A stretch of 62,886 bases of DNA. Source: JAEUMD01 sp050250815. Its GTDB lineage: Bacteria > Pseudomonadota > Alphaproteobacteria > Rhizobiales > Hyphomicrobiaceae. Both the position numbers and the translations under genes were made by a program. How positions within the stretch are numbered: the first letter of the stretch is position 1; every line of letters begins with the position of its first letter. The notes beneath the pieces were generated by a model. That model was not told the DNA's origin. It searched no databases and saw nothing but the letters and a program-made list of their open reading frames with translations. Shown piece by piece: positions 7,881 through 16,922 of this stretch. The stretch is from NCBI GenBank assembly GCA_050250815.1, contig JBFWNY010000022.1, positions 1 to 62,886 on the forward strand. Direction: 5' to 3'.

Positions 7881-9248
7881 TCAAGCGGCGAGCGTGACGC
7901 GGTTGCGGCCCGTGCGTTTCGCCGTGTAGAGGGCCTGATCGGCGCGCTTGAACATCGTCTGTGGCGTGTCGTCCATCGCCTCCAGCGTCGAAATTCCGAC
8001 GCTCGTCGTCACGCGGATCGGCGGGCCGGAGCTCAACCGGAAGGGCTCGGCGGCGACGAACGCTCGCAACCGTTCTCCCACCTGGTAGGCGCGTTCGATC
8101 TCCGTGTCAGGCATGATGATCACGAACTCCTCGCCGCCCAGCCGGCAGGCAAGGTCGATCCCGCGGGTGTTGTGGCGGATGCGCTCGGCAAACTCGCGCA
8201 GCACCTCGTCACCTGCGTCATGTCCATAATTGTCGTTGACCTGCTTGAAGAAGTCGATGTCGGCGACAAGCAGTGACAGGTGCCGGCCGGTGCGCAGCGC
8301 CTCCCGCACCAGGGCCTCCAGATGGCTCTCCATGTAGCGCCGGTTGTGCAGGCCGGTGAGCGCGTCGGTGATGGCCTGCTCAACCGTCTGCTCCAGCCTG
8401 TTGCGCAGGAAGTCCGAATGCCGCTTGCGCTTGATCTGGGTGCGCACGCGGGCGAGCAGCTCGTGGCGGTCGATGGGCCGGATGAGGTAGTCGTTGACGC
8501 CCATGTCGAGGCCGCGCAGCAGGCGCGCCTCCTCGCCGGGCTCCACGACCATGATGATCGGCAGGTGACGCGTGCGCTCCAGCGATCGCAGCTGCGAGCA
8601 GAGCCGCAATCCGTCGGCCTTCACCATCGACAGGCTGACGATGGCAAGGTCGAAATCGTGCTGGCATAGCGTGGTGATCGCGCGGACCGGATCGCTCTCG
8701 ATGAAGGTGTCGTGCACCTTCGACAACGCCTCAAGTAGACGCACGCCGGAGCGGGCGTGATCCTCGACCACCAGAATACGCCCCGACCGTCCCGACAGCG
8801 CCTTTTCGAGGGCGTCGTTCTCCGCCACGCCGAGCTGGCGGCTGGTGGAGGCGCGCATCAGCATCTCGTCGTTGAGCGTCTTGAGGCGCGCCAGGTTCTT
8901 GACCCGCGTGACGAGTGCGATGTCGTCGACGGGCTTAGTCAGGAAGTCGTCGGCGCCGCTCTCTAGGCCCTGGATCTTGTCGGAGGGCTGGTCGAGTGCC
9001 GTGACCATAATGACGGGTATGTGGTGCGTCTTTGGATCGGACTTGATGCGGCGGCAGGCTTCGAAGCCGTCCATCCCAGGCATCATCACGTCGAGCAGGA
9101 CGACATCGATGCGCTCTCTGGCGCAGACGTCGAGCGCCTCCTGCCCGCTGTAAGCCGGGATCACCTCGAAATACTCGGCCGCCAGCCGCGCTTCGAGCAG
9201 CTTGACGTTGGCCAGAATGTCGTCGACGACCAGAACGCGGGCAGTCAT
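7881..9248 (-). CDS. pleD: PleD-type response regulator with diguanylate cyclase domain
   Basis: Protein of 455 residues with the order REC-REC-GGDEF. The first receiver (about residues 3-120) has the phosphoacceptor aspartate in VVLLDVMMPGMDGF at about residue 53. The second receiver (about 155-270) is the degenerate dimerisation domain. The GGDEF domain (about 290-455) carries the active-site variant RLGGEEF, preceded by RGID in the position of the inhibitory RxxD site. The family makes cyclic di-GMP from two GTP and in Caulobacter controls polar development. The gene lies 29 bases downstream of divK and is probably cotranscribed with it. Confidence 0.95.
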   Translation of the reverse strand: MTARVLVVDDILANVKLLEARLAAEYFEVIPAYSGQEALDVCARERIDVVLLDVMMPGMDGFEACRRIKSDPKTHHIPVIMVTALDQPSDKIQGLESGADDFLTKPVDDIALVTRVKNLARLKTLNDEMLMRASTSRQLGVAENDALEKALSGRSGRILVVEDHARSGVRLLEALSKVHDTFIESDPVRAITTLCQHDFDLAIVSLSMVKADGLRLCSQLRSLERTRHLPIIMVVEPGEEARLLRGLDMGVNDYLIRPIDRHELLARVRTQIKRKRHSDFLRNRLEQTVEQAITDALTGLHNRRYMESHLEALVREALRTGRHLSLLVADIDFFKQVNDNYGHDAGDEVLREFAERIRHNTRGIDLACRLGGEEFVIIMPDTEIERAYQVGERLRAFVAAEPFRLSSGPPIRVTTSVGISTLEAMDDTPQTMFKRADQALYTAKRTGRNRVTLAA

Positions 9249-9277
9249 GTCTTACGCCTTACCAAGCACCGGAGATC

Positions 9278-9706
9278 TCAGGTATCCCCGATGAAACGCT
9301 TTACCGTGTCGAGGAACGTCACCACGGAAATCGGTTTCGAGATGTAGGCCTCGCAGCCGCCCGACCGTATCCGCTCCTCGTCGCCTTTCATGGCGAAAGC
9401 CGTGACCGCGACGACGGGGATGTCGCGCAGGTCGTCGTCTTCCTTGAGCCAGCGCGTCACGTCGAGGCCGGAGACCTCGGGCAGCTGGATGTCCATCAGG
9501 ATCAGATTGGGGCGGTGGCGGCGTGCCAAGTCGAGGACGTCCAGACCGTTCCGGGTCTGCACAGTCCGGTAGCCGTTGACGTCGAGAAGATCGTGAAAGA
9601 GCTTCATATTGAGCTCGTTGTCTTCCACGATCAACACGGTCTTGACGGCGCGCCGGCCGTCCCGGACCGCATCGCCGGACGCCATCCTCGTCTGTTGGTA
9701 GGTCAT
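9278..9706 (-). CDS. divK: Single-domain response regulator DivK
   Basis: A stand-alone receiver of 142 residues with no output domain. It shows TVLIVEDNELNMKLF, the phosphoacceptor in NLILMDIQLPEVSG, the conserved threonine in VVAVTAFAM and the lysine in YISKPI. In Caulobacter and rhizobia DivK relays phosphate between the PleC and DivJ kinases and feeds the CtrA cell-cycle circuit. From ATG 9706 the protein is about 20 residues longer than typical DivK, so a start inside this extension is possible. Its pairing with pleD supports the assignment. Confidence 0.93.
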   Translation of the reverse strand: MTYQQTRMASGDAVRDGRRAVKTVLIVEDNELNMKLFHDLLDVNGYRTVQTRNGLDVLDLARRHRPNLILMDIQLPEVSGLDVTRWLKEDDDLRDIPVVAVTAFAMKGDEERIRSGGCEAYISKPISVVTFLDTVKRFIGDT

Positions 9707-9835
9707 CGCCTAAAAGCCTGCCCTTGCGCCTCCGCCGTTGTGCACCGATTCTGCGGCAGAAACCCAAGGACCACTTTGCAACGCGAGCCGTAACCAACAG
9801 TTTAAGCTGGCGTGCGATTTGCCCCGGCATATGCG

Positions 9836-10147
9836 ATGGATGCCCATACAATGCGCAAAAACTCTACGGACGCAGATGCGGCCTCGACCACCGCGCTCAA
9901 GGCTCTGGCGTTCCTCGCTGGCGAACCCGAGCGGCTGGCCCGCTTCCTGGCTCTGACCGGAATAGGCCCGCAGGACCTGCGCGCCCGGGCCGGCGAGCGC
10001 GACCTGCACGCGGCCGTGCTCGAACACCTGATGACCGACGAGACGCTGCTGCTGATGTTTGCCGCCGATGCAGGAATGCCGGCCGAGGCCATCGCTGACG
10101 CCCACACGGCGCTCACCATGCCGGCGGGCCGCCGCCAGGGGCTCTGA
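9836..10147 (+). CDS. DUF3572 family protein
   Basis: Small helical soluble protein of 103 residues matching the DUF3572 pattern: ALKALAFLAGEPERLARFLA, then TGIGPQDLRARA, then LLLMFAADAGM. These proteins sit next to divK-pleD in many Hyphomicrobiales; their function is unknown. ATG 9836 is used, with 9851 and GTG 9812 as alternatives; none has a clear Shine-Dalgarno. It is divergent from divK and ends 8 bases before the sugar kinase gene. Confidence 0.8.
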   Translation: MDAHTMRKNSTDADAASTTALKALAFLAGEPERLARFLALTGIGPQDLRARAGERDLHAAVLEHLMTDETLLLMFAADAGMPAEAIADAHTALTMPAGRRQGL

Positions 10148-10155
10148 GCGAGCCC

Positions 10156-11121
10156 ATGTATGAACCCGAGGCCTGCTCACCGCCCGCGCCCGGCACGTCC
10201 ACGATCGGCATCGACCTGGGCGGCACCAAGATCGAGGCAATCGTCTTGTCCCCCGATGGCGCGGTGCTGGCGCGGCGGCGTGTCGCCACGCCCCGGCAGG
10301 ACTACGACGGCACGCTGCGAGCCATCACAGCGCTCTCCGAAGGCGTCCGATCGGAGGCGGACCTCGCCGCCGGTACCCATGTCGGCGTGGCGATGCCAGG
10401 CTCGATCCCCCCGGCCTCGGGCCGCGTGCAGAACGCCAATTCGACGTGGCTCAACGGCCGCCCCTTCGGGCACGATCTCGCCCGGACGCTGGCGGCGCCT
10501 GTCCGGCTCGCCAACGACGCCAACTGTTTCGCGCTGTCGGAGCTGTGCGACGGGGCGGGGCGCGGAGCCAACTCGCTGTTCGGCATCATTCTGGGCACGG
10601 GCTGCGGCGGAGGCGTCGTCTACCAGGGCATGCTGATCGACGGGCTGCGGGGCATCGGCGGCGAATGGGGCCACAATCCGCTGCCCTGGGCCGAAGCCAG
10701 CGAACATCCCGGCCCCCGTTGCTGGTGTGGCCGCGACGGCTGCCTGGAGACCTGGATCTCCGGACCCGGATTAGCCGCCGATCACGCGCGCGAAACCGGG
10801 ATCACGCAGAGCGCGGAAGCCATCGTGGCAAGCGCCGCCGGGTCGCCGCTTGAGACAGCCACGCAAGCGGCCCGAGCCACGCTCGCCCGACATGCAAGCC
10901 GCCTGGCGCGCGGGCTCGCCCACGTCGTCAACCTCATCGATCCCGACGTAGTCGTGATCGGCGGCGGTCTGTGCCGTCTCGCGCACCTCTACGACGAGGT
11001 GCCCAGGCTCGCCGCACCCTTCATCTTCGCCGACGACAAATCGCTTGATCTCAGACCACCCGTTCACGGTGACGCAAGTGGCGCGCGCGGCGCGGCCCGG
11101 TTGTGGCAGCTTGCGCGGTGA
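10156..11121 (+). CDS. ROK family sugar kinase (fructokinase/N-acetylglucosamine kinase-like)
   Basis: ROK-family kinase of 321 residues that probably phosphorylates a hexose or amino sugar with ATP. The phosphate-binding motif GIDLGGTKIEAIVL lies at about residues 18-31. The sugar-binding and catalytic region LANDANCFALSE is near residue 117, and the ROK zinc motif runs from GEWGHNP to CWCGRDGCLETW (about residues 173-204). GTGCGGGVV precedes it. Overall it resembles the Mak/NagK subgroup; substrate is not decidable from sequence. It is convergent with eipB, with only 15 bases between the stops. Confidence 0.9.
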   Translation: MYEPEACSPPAPGTSTIGIDLGGTKIEAIVLSPDGAVLARRRVATPRQDYDGTLRAITALSEGVRSEADLAAGTHVGVAMPGSIPPASGRVQNANSTWLNGRPFGHDLARTLAAPVRLANDANCFALSELCDGAGRGANSLFGIILGTGCGGGVVYQGMLIDGLRGIGGEWGHNPLPWAEASEHPGPRCWCGRDGCLETWISGPGLAADHARETGITQSAEAIVASAAGSPLETATQAARATLARHASRLARGLAHVVNLIDPDVVVIGGGLCRLAHLYDEVPRLAAPFIFADDKSLDLRPPVHGDASGARGAARLWQLAR

Positions 11122-11136
11122 CGGCTCCCCTCCCTG

Positions 11137-12030
11137 TCAGGGCCGCTTCGGTTCAACGCCCTGGCTCGCAGCGGGACAGTCGCTCGAGGCGTAATAGGTG
11201 AGGTCCGACAGCTCCCCACGAACGGCGAAATCGCCATAGTCGATGACCAGCCGGCTCGACACGCCATTCTCGAAAATGTTGAACGACAGCTCGTAGGAAG
11301 GCACAGCGTCGCGGTTTAGCGCACCATCCTCGAAATAGCTGATCGCGACCGGCCAGGACGGAACCTTCATCAGTGTTTCGCTATTGGCAAGGCGCGCGGG
11401 CAGCCCATGCGTAGACATCCGGTCTCCGATCATCGCGCTCGTACGATAGACCTTCACGCCCTTCTCCGAGCCGTCATAGAGGTCGGCGACGAACTGGTGC
11501 AGTCCGTCGCGCGCGGCACTGACGAGCGCGGCAGAGTGCTGCATGGGGAAATAGACGTCGCGCGGCAGCTGGATCTTCGCCGGCTTCGGCGTCGTCACGT
11601 CGACCGCAACGGCTCCGTCACGCCGCCTCGCGTCACCGTTGGCGGAATCGACCAGTTCGCGGTCGCGGTACTGCGCCGAGCTGAACCGCAACCGCCGGCC
11701 CTCGCTCTGCTCCCAACTCGACGTCCGCAGGTCGTTGATCTGCTCGCTGCCGTCCTGCGACATCATGCGCGTCACGAAGCGCATATTCTGGGTGAAGCCT
11801 TCGCAAGCACTGCCCTGCAGGTCGTAGACCATGCGCCCCGTGAGCTCGATGATGCCGGAGCCCGAGGCCGCGCGCTCGAGCGTAATGTCATAGACGGCCC
11901 GGTGCGGCGCGAACTGGATCGCCTGCCCGGCGGGCGCTGCCCCCGCCGTCGAAACGACCAGCAGCGCCAAGAGTTCAGCGCCAATCACTGCGGTAGCTGC
12001 GATGGCGACCGGCGCAAGAACAAATTTCAT
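11137..12030 (-). CDS. eipB: EipB-like periplasmic cell envelope protein (DUF1849)
   Basis: Protein of 297 residues with a signal peptide (MKFVLAPVAIAATAVIGAEL, then a hydrophobic run ending near AGAAP). The mature part begins FAPHRAVYDITL, typical of DUF1849. Brucella EipB is a periplasmic beta-spiral protein needed for envelope integrity and contains one conserved disulfide. The two matching cysteines are visible here in GSACEGF and in SSDCPAA near the C-terminus. ATG 12030 is chosen because it begins the signal peptide and has CGAGGAG upstream; the frame runs open further upstream without sense. Confidence 0.88.
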   Translation of the reverse strand: MKFVLAPVAIAATAVIGAELLALLVVSTAGAAPAGQAIQFAPHRAVYDITLERAASGSGIIELTGRMVYDLQGSACEGFTQNMRFVTRMMSQDGSEQINDLRTSSWEQSEGRRLRFSSAQYRDRELVDSANGDARRRDGAVAVDVTTPKPAKIQLPRDVYFPMQHSAALVSAARDGLHQFVADLYDGSEKGVKVYRTSAMIGDRMSTHGLPARLANSETLMKVPSWPVAISYFEDGALNRDAVPSYELSFNIFENGVSSRLVIDYGDFAVRGELSDLTYYASSDCPAASQGVEPKRP

Positions 12031-12238
12031 TTTCGGACTGCTCCTCGAAGTCGTGTGCCCGCGCATCCGGCCGGCACGGGCCGGACCGTAAGACCTCTTG
12101 CATCCCCTTGCAAACGGGACCAGATCGGCCGTTAGATGTGCCCCGTCTTGCGGCGGCATTGTGAAGCCCAATCGTGCCGCAAGGGCAATTGCACGGGCCC
12201 TTGAAGGCTCGGTCGACACAGGAAGGGACGTCCGACAG

Positions 12239-12706
12239 ATGGCAGAGACGATCGAGAGCCGCCTCGCACGCCTGGGGCTCACATTGCCCGAGGCTCCCGC
12301 GCCCGTCGCCAACTACGTGCCCTTTCTCGTGACCGGCGATCTGCTGTTCATCGCCGGACAGATCTCCAAGGCACCCGACGGACACGTCGCGACGGGCCGG
12401 CTCGGTGCCGGTTTGAGTATCGAGGATGGGGCTACCGCGGCCCGTTACTGCGCGCTTAACATTCTGGCCCAGGCGAAGGCCGCGCTCGGCGACTTGTCGC
12501 GCATCGCTCAAGTCGTGCGCCTGAACGGCTTCGTCACCTCGACGCCAGAGTGTGGCGATCAGCCCAAGGTCGTCAACGGCGCTTCCGATCTCATGGTCGA
12601 GGTGCTGGGCGAGGCCGGCCGCCACACGCGCGTAGCCGTCGGCGTCGCAGCACTTCCAGGCGGAGCCGCGGTTGAAATCGACGCGGTGCTGCGCATCCGG
12701 CCATGA
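12239..12706 (+). CDS. RidA/YjgF-family protein
   Basis: Protein of 155 residues of the YjgF/YER057c/UK114 superfamily, in the longer subgroup with a preceding helix (ESRLARLGLTLPEAPAPVANY). The family fold is seen in LFIAGQISK, ALNILAQAKAALGDLSRI and GVAALPGGAAVEIDAVL. The classic RidA arginine motif (CRV or similar) is not obvious, so imine deaminase activity should not be assumed. ATG 12239 follows AGGAAGGGA. Its stop overlaps the start of the next gene (ATGA), indicating coupling with the glycerophosphodiesterase. Confidence 0.87.
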   Translation: MAETIESRLARLGLTLPEAPAPVANYVPFLVTGDLLFIAGQISKAPDGHVATGRLGAGLSIEDGATAARYCALNILAQAKAALGDLSRIAQVVRLNGFVTSTPECGDQPKVVNGASDLMVEVLGEAGRHTRVAVGVAALPGGAAVEIDAVLRIRP

Positions 12707-13482
12707 GAGAGCGCGCGGCGTTCGCCCGGCCGATTGCACATCGCGGCCTGCACGGCGCGCCGGGCGGCGGCGCCATCGAGAATACGATGCCGGCGTTCGA
12801 TGCGGCAATCGCGAAGGGATACGGCATCGAATGCGACGTACGGCCGGCGAGGGACGGCTTGCCGGTCGTCTTCCACGATGAAGCGCTCGACCGCCTCACT
12901 ACCGGCGGCGGACCAGTCGCTCACCACGACGGCGCAGGGCTCGGCAACGTCGCATTCCGCGACGCGCCGGCGAGCCGCATTCCGTTGCTCTCCGACCTGC
13001 TCGACCGTGTGAGCGGTCGCGTACCGCTGCTCGTCGAGATCAAGAGCGAGTGGGAGTCACCGGACGCGAGGTTTCTTGCCGCCGTCTGCGAGCGGTGCGT
13101 GGACTACGACGGTCCGCTGGCGCTGATGTCGTTCGATCCCGACGTAATGGCCGCCGTGCGCGGCATCGCGCCAGGGCTCAACCGGGGCATCGTTTCGGGA
13201 AACTACATGCTGCCCGCCTCCAGCGACGACCCCGACGATCACTGGTGGCCCGACCGCATCGACAAGGCACGCGCGGAGCGGTTGACGCACCTTCTGGACT
13301 CCGGCCCAGCCGCTCCCCACTTCTACGCCTACGACGTGCGCGCGCTGCCAACGCCCGTCACGCGCTACGTCCGTGCGGTGCAGGGACTGCCGCTATTCAC
13401 CTGGACCGTGCGTTCGCCACGCGATCGGGATGTCGCCGCCAGCGCGGCCGATGCGATGATCTTCGAAGGCTTCACGCCATGA
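12703..13482 (+). CDS. Glycerophosphodiester phosphodiesterase family protein
   Basis: GDPD-family protein of 259 residues that would hydrolyse glycerophosphodiesters to glycerol-3-phosphate and an alcohol. The catalytic HRG is in PIAHRGLHG (about residues 10-18), followed by ENTMPAFDAAI, the substrate histidine in VFHDEALDRLTTG and the metal-site glutamate in LLVEIKSEW. No signal peptide, so it is probably cytoplasmic. It overlaps the RidA-family gene by four bases. Similar RidA-GDPD-GNAT runs occur in related genomes. Confidence 0.9.
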   Translation: MRERAAFARPIAHRGLHGAPGGGAIENTMPAFDAAIAKGYGIECDVRPARDGLPVVFHDEALDRLTTGGGPVAHHDGAGLGNVAFRDAPASRIPLLSDLLDRVSGRVPLLVEIKSEWESPDARFLAAVCERCVDYDGPLALMSFDPDVMAAVRGIAPGLNRGIVSGNYMLPASSDDPDDHWWPDRIDKARAERLTHLLDSGPAAPHFYAYDVRALPTPVTRYVRAVQGLPLFTWTVRSPRDRDVAASAADAMIFEGFTP

Positions 13483-13531
13483 CGGCCTGACAGAGGCCGG
13501 CGGCAAAAGCGCCGCACGAGAGGACGCTCGA

Positions 13532-14719
13532 TTGACCGGGGACCGACGCACAGCGGAGGGCCGTGAAGCTGGCGCCATCGTCGCCGAAGTCTGCGGCAGC
13601 ATCAGCGACATCGATGCCGCCGCCTGGGATACGCTTGCCGTCCCCGAGCCCGCGGCGCTCAATCCCTTCGTGCTGCACGCATTCCTCCATGCACTCGAGC
13701 GCTCTGGCAGCGTCGGAGCCGGGACAGGGTGGCAACCCGCGCACATTGCGCTGAAGCAGAACGGGCGCCTGCTCGCGGCAGCACCGCTCTACGTCAAGAC
13801 GCACAGCCAGGGCGAGTACGTCTTCGACCATGCCTGGGCGGATGCCTATCATCGTGCCGGAGGGCACTACTACCCAAAGCTCCAGTGCGCGGTACCATTT
13901 ACGCCCGTGCCCGGTCCCCGGCTGCTGTGCGCGCACGACGATCATTGCGCCGAACGTGAGGCGCTGCTTGCCCGCGCGACAATCACGCTCGCCGAGCGCA
14001 TCGGTGCCTCCTCGGTGCATGTCACGTTCGCCGGAGAAGACTTGGCTGTTCGGCTGTCGGACCTGGGCTTCCTGCATCGCTTCGGCCAGCAGTTCCATTT
14101 CGCCAACCCCGGCTACGACTCGTTCGATGCCTTCCTCGCCGTGCTCACATCGCGCAAGCGCAAGGCGATCCGAAGGGAGCGCGACGAGGCGCGACGCGGT
14201 CTCACCATCCGCCAGCTCACGGGCACAGACATCACGCAAGCGCACTGGGATGCCTTCTTCACGTTCTACATGGATACCGGCAGCCGCAAGTGGGGCCACC
14301 CCTATCTCAACCGCACATTCTTCTCGATGCTCGGCGAAGCGTTGGGCGACCGCTGCCTGCTCGTGCTCGCCGAGGACGCCGGCCGGCCGATAGCGGGCGC
14401 GCTCAACCTGATCGGCGGCGACTGCCTTTACGGCCGCTACTGGGGCGCCATCGAGCAACGCCCGTTTCTGCATTTCGAACTGTGCTATCATCAGGCTATT
14501 GAGTACGCGATCGCGCATGGACTGAAGCGCGTCGAGGCTGGAGCGCAAGGCGACCATAAGCTCGCGCGCGGCTACGAACCGGTCGTGACGCACTCAGCCC
14601 ACTGGATCGTGGATGCGGGGCTGCGCGCCGCTGTCGCGCGCTACCTGAGCCACGAGCGCGAGACGATCGCCGAGATCAACGACGACCTTGCTCGCCAGGG
14701 CCCGTTCCGCCGTACGTAG
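13532..14719 (+). CDS. GNAT/FemAB-like N-acyltransferase (COG3146 type)
   Basis: Protein of 395 residues resembling the peptidogalycan biosynthesis/hydrolysis-like family, which is related to GNAT and FemAB aminoacyl transferases. Recognisable segments are NPFVLHAFLHALERSGS, YVKTHSQGEYVFDHAWADAY, the basic SRKRKAIRRERDEA, and the C-terminal RVEAGAQGDHKLARGYEP. TTG 13532 is selected: GAGAGG lies eight bases upstream and no better start covers the full conserved domain. It is 49 bases after the GDPD gene on the same strand. The substrate is unknown. Confidence 0.82.
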   Translation: MTGDRRTAEGREAGAIVAEVCGSISDIDAAAWDTLAVPEPAALNPFVLHAFLHALERSGSVGAGTGWQPAHIALKQNGRLLAAAPLYVKTHSQGEYVFDHAWADAYHRAGGHYYPKLQCAVPFTPVPGPRLLCAHDDHCAEREALLARATITLAERIGASSVHVTFAGEDLAVRLSDLGFLHRFGQQFHFANPGYDSFDAFLAVLTSRKRKAIRRERDEARRGLTIRQLTGTDITQAHWDAFFTFYMDTGSRKWGHPYLNRTFFSMLGEALGDRCLLVLAEDAGRPIAGALNLIGGDCLYGRYWGAIEQRPFLHFELCYHQAIEYAIAHGLKRVEAGAQGDHKLARGYEPVVTHSAHWIVDAGLRAAVARYLSHERETIAEINDDLARQGPFRRT

Positions 14720-14819
14720 GCTGCTCTCCGGCCGTTCAAGGCGCGGCGACGGCCACGGCTTGACGCGGGCTCGCAGCCCTCGGATAACGCGGGCCGGAGA
14801 CCGGACAGGGAGAAGCGGC

Positions 14820-15266
14820 ATGAGCGGCGAGGCAGGCCAGGACTACGACGAGGGCAACGTCTTCGCCAAGATCCTGCGAGGCGAGATCCCATCCCACAAG
14901 GTCTACGAGGACGAGGACTACATCGCCTTCATGGACGTCATGCCACAGGCGCCCGGACACACGCTCGTGGTGCCCAAGGCGCCCTCGCGCAATCTGCTCG
15001 ACGCCGATCCCGAAGTGCTGGCGGGACTGCTGCCGTTCGCCCAGCGGATCGCCCGCGCGGTGAAGGTGGCGTTCAACGCCGACGGCATTTCGATCATGCA
15101 GTTCAACGAGGCAGCCGGCGGGCAGACCGTTTTCCATCTGCACGTCCACGTCGTGCCCCGTCACGAGGGCGCGGCGCTGAAGCGTCATCACGGCGACATG
15201 GAAAAGCCGGAGGTCCTGAGGGCCAACGCCGACAAGATCCGCGCGGCATTGAAGGCACATGCCTGA
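14820..15266 (+). CDS. HIT family hydrolase
   Basis: Histidine triad protein of 148 residues that acts on nucleotide phosphoramidate-type substrates. The HIT motif is FHLHVHVVPR near residues 103-112, with preceding VFAKILRGEIPSHKVYED and DVMPQAPGHTLVVPK. The start at 14820 has AGGGAGAAG upstream. An in-frame open stretch back to 14688 shows no homology. It lies 100 bases after the acyltransferase gene and is convergent with the rhodanese gene. Confidence 0.92.
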   Translation: MSGEAGQDYDEGNVFAKILRGEIPSHKVYEDEDYIAFMDVMPQAPGHTLVVPKAPSRNLLDADPEVLAGLLPFAQRIARAVKVAFNADGISIMQFNEAAGGQTVFHLHVHVVPRHEGAALKRHHGDMEKPEVLRANADKIRAALKAHA

Positions 15267-15311
15267 CACGACATCTCTCGCCTCATATTTCATGGCGAGA
15301 GAGGAAAGCCG

Positions 15312-15791
15312 CTACCTGCGCCGCGCTGGGTCGATCTGCTCACGCGCCAGTCGCGGTTCGATCAGGTGCGCGACGTCGTCGGCATCGACCGCAACACCGC
15401 GACAATCGACCAGCGGCAGGTCCGCGTCGTTCCAGCCCTTCATGCCCAGCCGCATCGACGACACGTTACGATAGCCGATCAGATGCATGACAAGGGCCGC
15501 CATTGCACTACGGTTGCCCGACCGGCAGACGACGACGATTGCCCGCTCGCGTGCCTCCACAAGTTCGGGAACCGTCTCCGCATAGTCGTACTCGCACGCC
15601 GCTTCCAGGATGCCGCGTGGAACGTTGAGCGAGCCGGGGATGTGGGCGGCTTCGAACTCGGAGCGCTCGCGCACGTCGAGCACAATCACGTCGGAATGCT
15701 GCTCGCGTAGTTCGGCGGCATCCCACGGCATCAGCTCGCGCACCTCGCGCGCAGCCTTTTCCGCCAGCGACTTGTAGCTCTCCCGCTCCAT
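15312..15791 (-). CDS. Rhodanese-like domain protein
   Basis: Single rhodanese domain of 159 residues with the sulfur-accepting cysteine in VVCRSGNRSA (CRSGNRS loop). Other conserved elements are VIVLDVRERSEFEAAHIPGS and MKGWNDADLPL. Rhodaneses transfer sulfane sulfur to cyanide or protein acceptors. ATG 15791 has GGGAG five bases upstream; ATG 15803 is an alternative. No membrane segment. The partner is unknown; a persulfide dioxygenase-like gene exists elsewhere in the window but is not linked to it. Confidence 0.85.
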   Translation of the reverse strand: MERESYKSLAEKAAREVRELMPWDAAELREQHSDVIVLDVRERSEFEAAHIPGSLNVPRGILEAACEYDYAETVPELVEARERAIVVVCRSGNRSAMAALVMHLIGYRNVSSMRLGMKGWNDADLPLVDCRGVAVDADDVAHLIEPRLAREQIDPARRR

Positions 15792-15934
15792 CTTGGCTCC
15801 CATGTACCACCGCCGGCGACGGCCCATGCTGGCCCTCGGCCTCACCGGCACCTATATCAGACAGGTGCAACGCGCTGCCCCCGCCGTCGGTGACCGGGGG
15901 CACACCCCGCGCGATGCGCAAAATGGAGAGAGCC

Positions 15935-16588
15935 ATGTCGACCGTCCTCGTCATCGGAGCCAGCCAGGGTGTCGGCCTGGAAACCGTCAAGGCGCTGCTC
16001 GCCGATGGTCATACCGTACGCGCGCTCGCCCGCTCGGCCGACAAGATCGCCATCGAAGACCCGCGACTGGAGAAGATCAGCCACAGTGCTCTCGACCGTG
16101 ACGCTGTTGCCAGGGCGCTTGATGGCGTGGATACGGTCGTGCAGGTGCTCGGTGTCGGCCGCAATGCCTCGAGCCTCGAGACACTGGTTCGCGGCACGAC
16201 GCTATTCTCGCGTTCCACGCGCATCCTGGTCGATCTCATGCGCGCGCAAGGTCCTCGACGCCTTATCACGGTCACCGGCCTTGGTGCGGGCGACAGCCGG
16301 GGCCACTTCGGCTTCTTCTACGACGGACTGATGTTTCCCCTGTTCCTGAAGCGCGTCTATGATGACAAGGACGTGCAGGAGCGCATCGTTCGCGATTCGG
16401 GGCTCGACTGGACGATCGCGCGCCCCGGCGTGCTGGTCTCGGCTCCCGTCACCGGCCGCTATCGCGCGCTCGACGACCCGGCCACGTGGGAGTTCAAAAC
16501 CATTGCGCGCGCCGACGTGGCACGCTTTCTCGCCGACGAGGTGGCCGAGGCGCGCCACCTGCACCGGACGCCGCTCATCATCCAATAG
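15935..16588 (+). CDS. NAD(P)-binding Rossmann protein (atypical SDR)
   Basis: Protein of 217 residues starting MSTVLVIGASQGVGLETVKA, an NAD(P)-binding GxxGxxG-type Rossmann signature. Later elements DTVVQVLGVGR, RLITVTGLGAGDS and LDWTIARPGVLVSAP are typical of NmrA/atypical SDR proteins that lack the full YxxxK catalytic pair. It may be a redox sensor or reductase. ATG 15935 follows GGAGAGAGCC. The 3' end overlaps the convergent azlD-like gene by 11 bases. Confidence 0.85.
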   Translation: MSTVLVIGASQGVGLETVKALLADGHTVRALARSADKIAIEDPRLEKISHSALDRDAVARALDGVDTVVQVLGVGRNASSLETLVRGTTLFSRSTRILVDLMRAQGPRRLITVTGLGAGDSRGHFGFFYDGLMFPLFLKRVYDDKDVQERIVRDSGLDWTIARPGVLVSAPVTGRYRALDDPATWEFKTIARADVARFLADEVAEARHLHRTPLIIQ

Positions 16589-16922
16589 CGAGCCGCCCCG
16601 CGACGAGCGCCAGAGCGGCCATCGACACGCCGAGCCACATGCGGCGACCCGCCACGAGGTAGACGGCGACGCCCGTCACGATTGCGACGGCCCGCGCGGC
16701 CAACGGCACGCCTCCCAGCGCGCCTGCAGGGAAGACGACGAGCCGGATGACGAGTGCGGCGACGAGCGCGGTGGACACCGCGCGCACCCAAAGGAACAGC
16801 TCGCTGTCCATGTCGAGATTGCGGCCGAGGAACATTCCCACCCAGCGCCAGGGCTCATGCGCCAGCAACGAAATGGCCGCGAGGATAAGGGCCAGAGTCA
16901 GGCCACTGGGAAGCTCGCTCAT
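16578..16922 (-). CDS. azlD: AzlD-like branched-chain amino acid exporter subunit
   Basis: Integral membrane protein of 114 residues, mostly hydrophobic, with about four predicted helices (residues about 8-20, 45-65, 70-90 and 95-112), matching the small AzlD family. The conserved VRAVSTALVAALV and FPAG segments are visible. AzlD works with AzlC in exporting branched-chain or related amino acids. The gene overlaps the upstream azlC-like gene by four bases (16919-16922), the usual translational coupling of this pair. Confidence 0.85.
   Translation of the reverse strand: MSELPSGLTLALILAAISLLAHEPWRWVGMFLGRNLDMDSELFLWVRAVSTALVAALVIRLVVFPAGALGGVPLAARAVAIVTGVAVYLVAGRRMWLGVSMAALALVAGRLAIG

Noticed and set aside
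7631..7897. 88-codon open frame in the rpmG-pleD gap
   Set aside because: No Shine-Dalgarno, overlaps the pleD end, and the translation looks random.
9781..9810. CtrA-type site between divK and DUF3572 (GTAA-N7-TTTA)
   Set aside because: Both half-sites deviate from TTAA-N7-TTAA, so the match is too weak.
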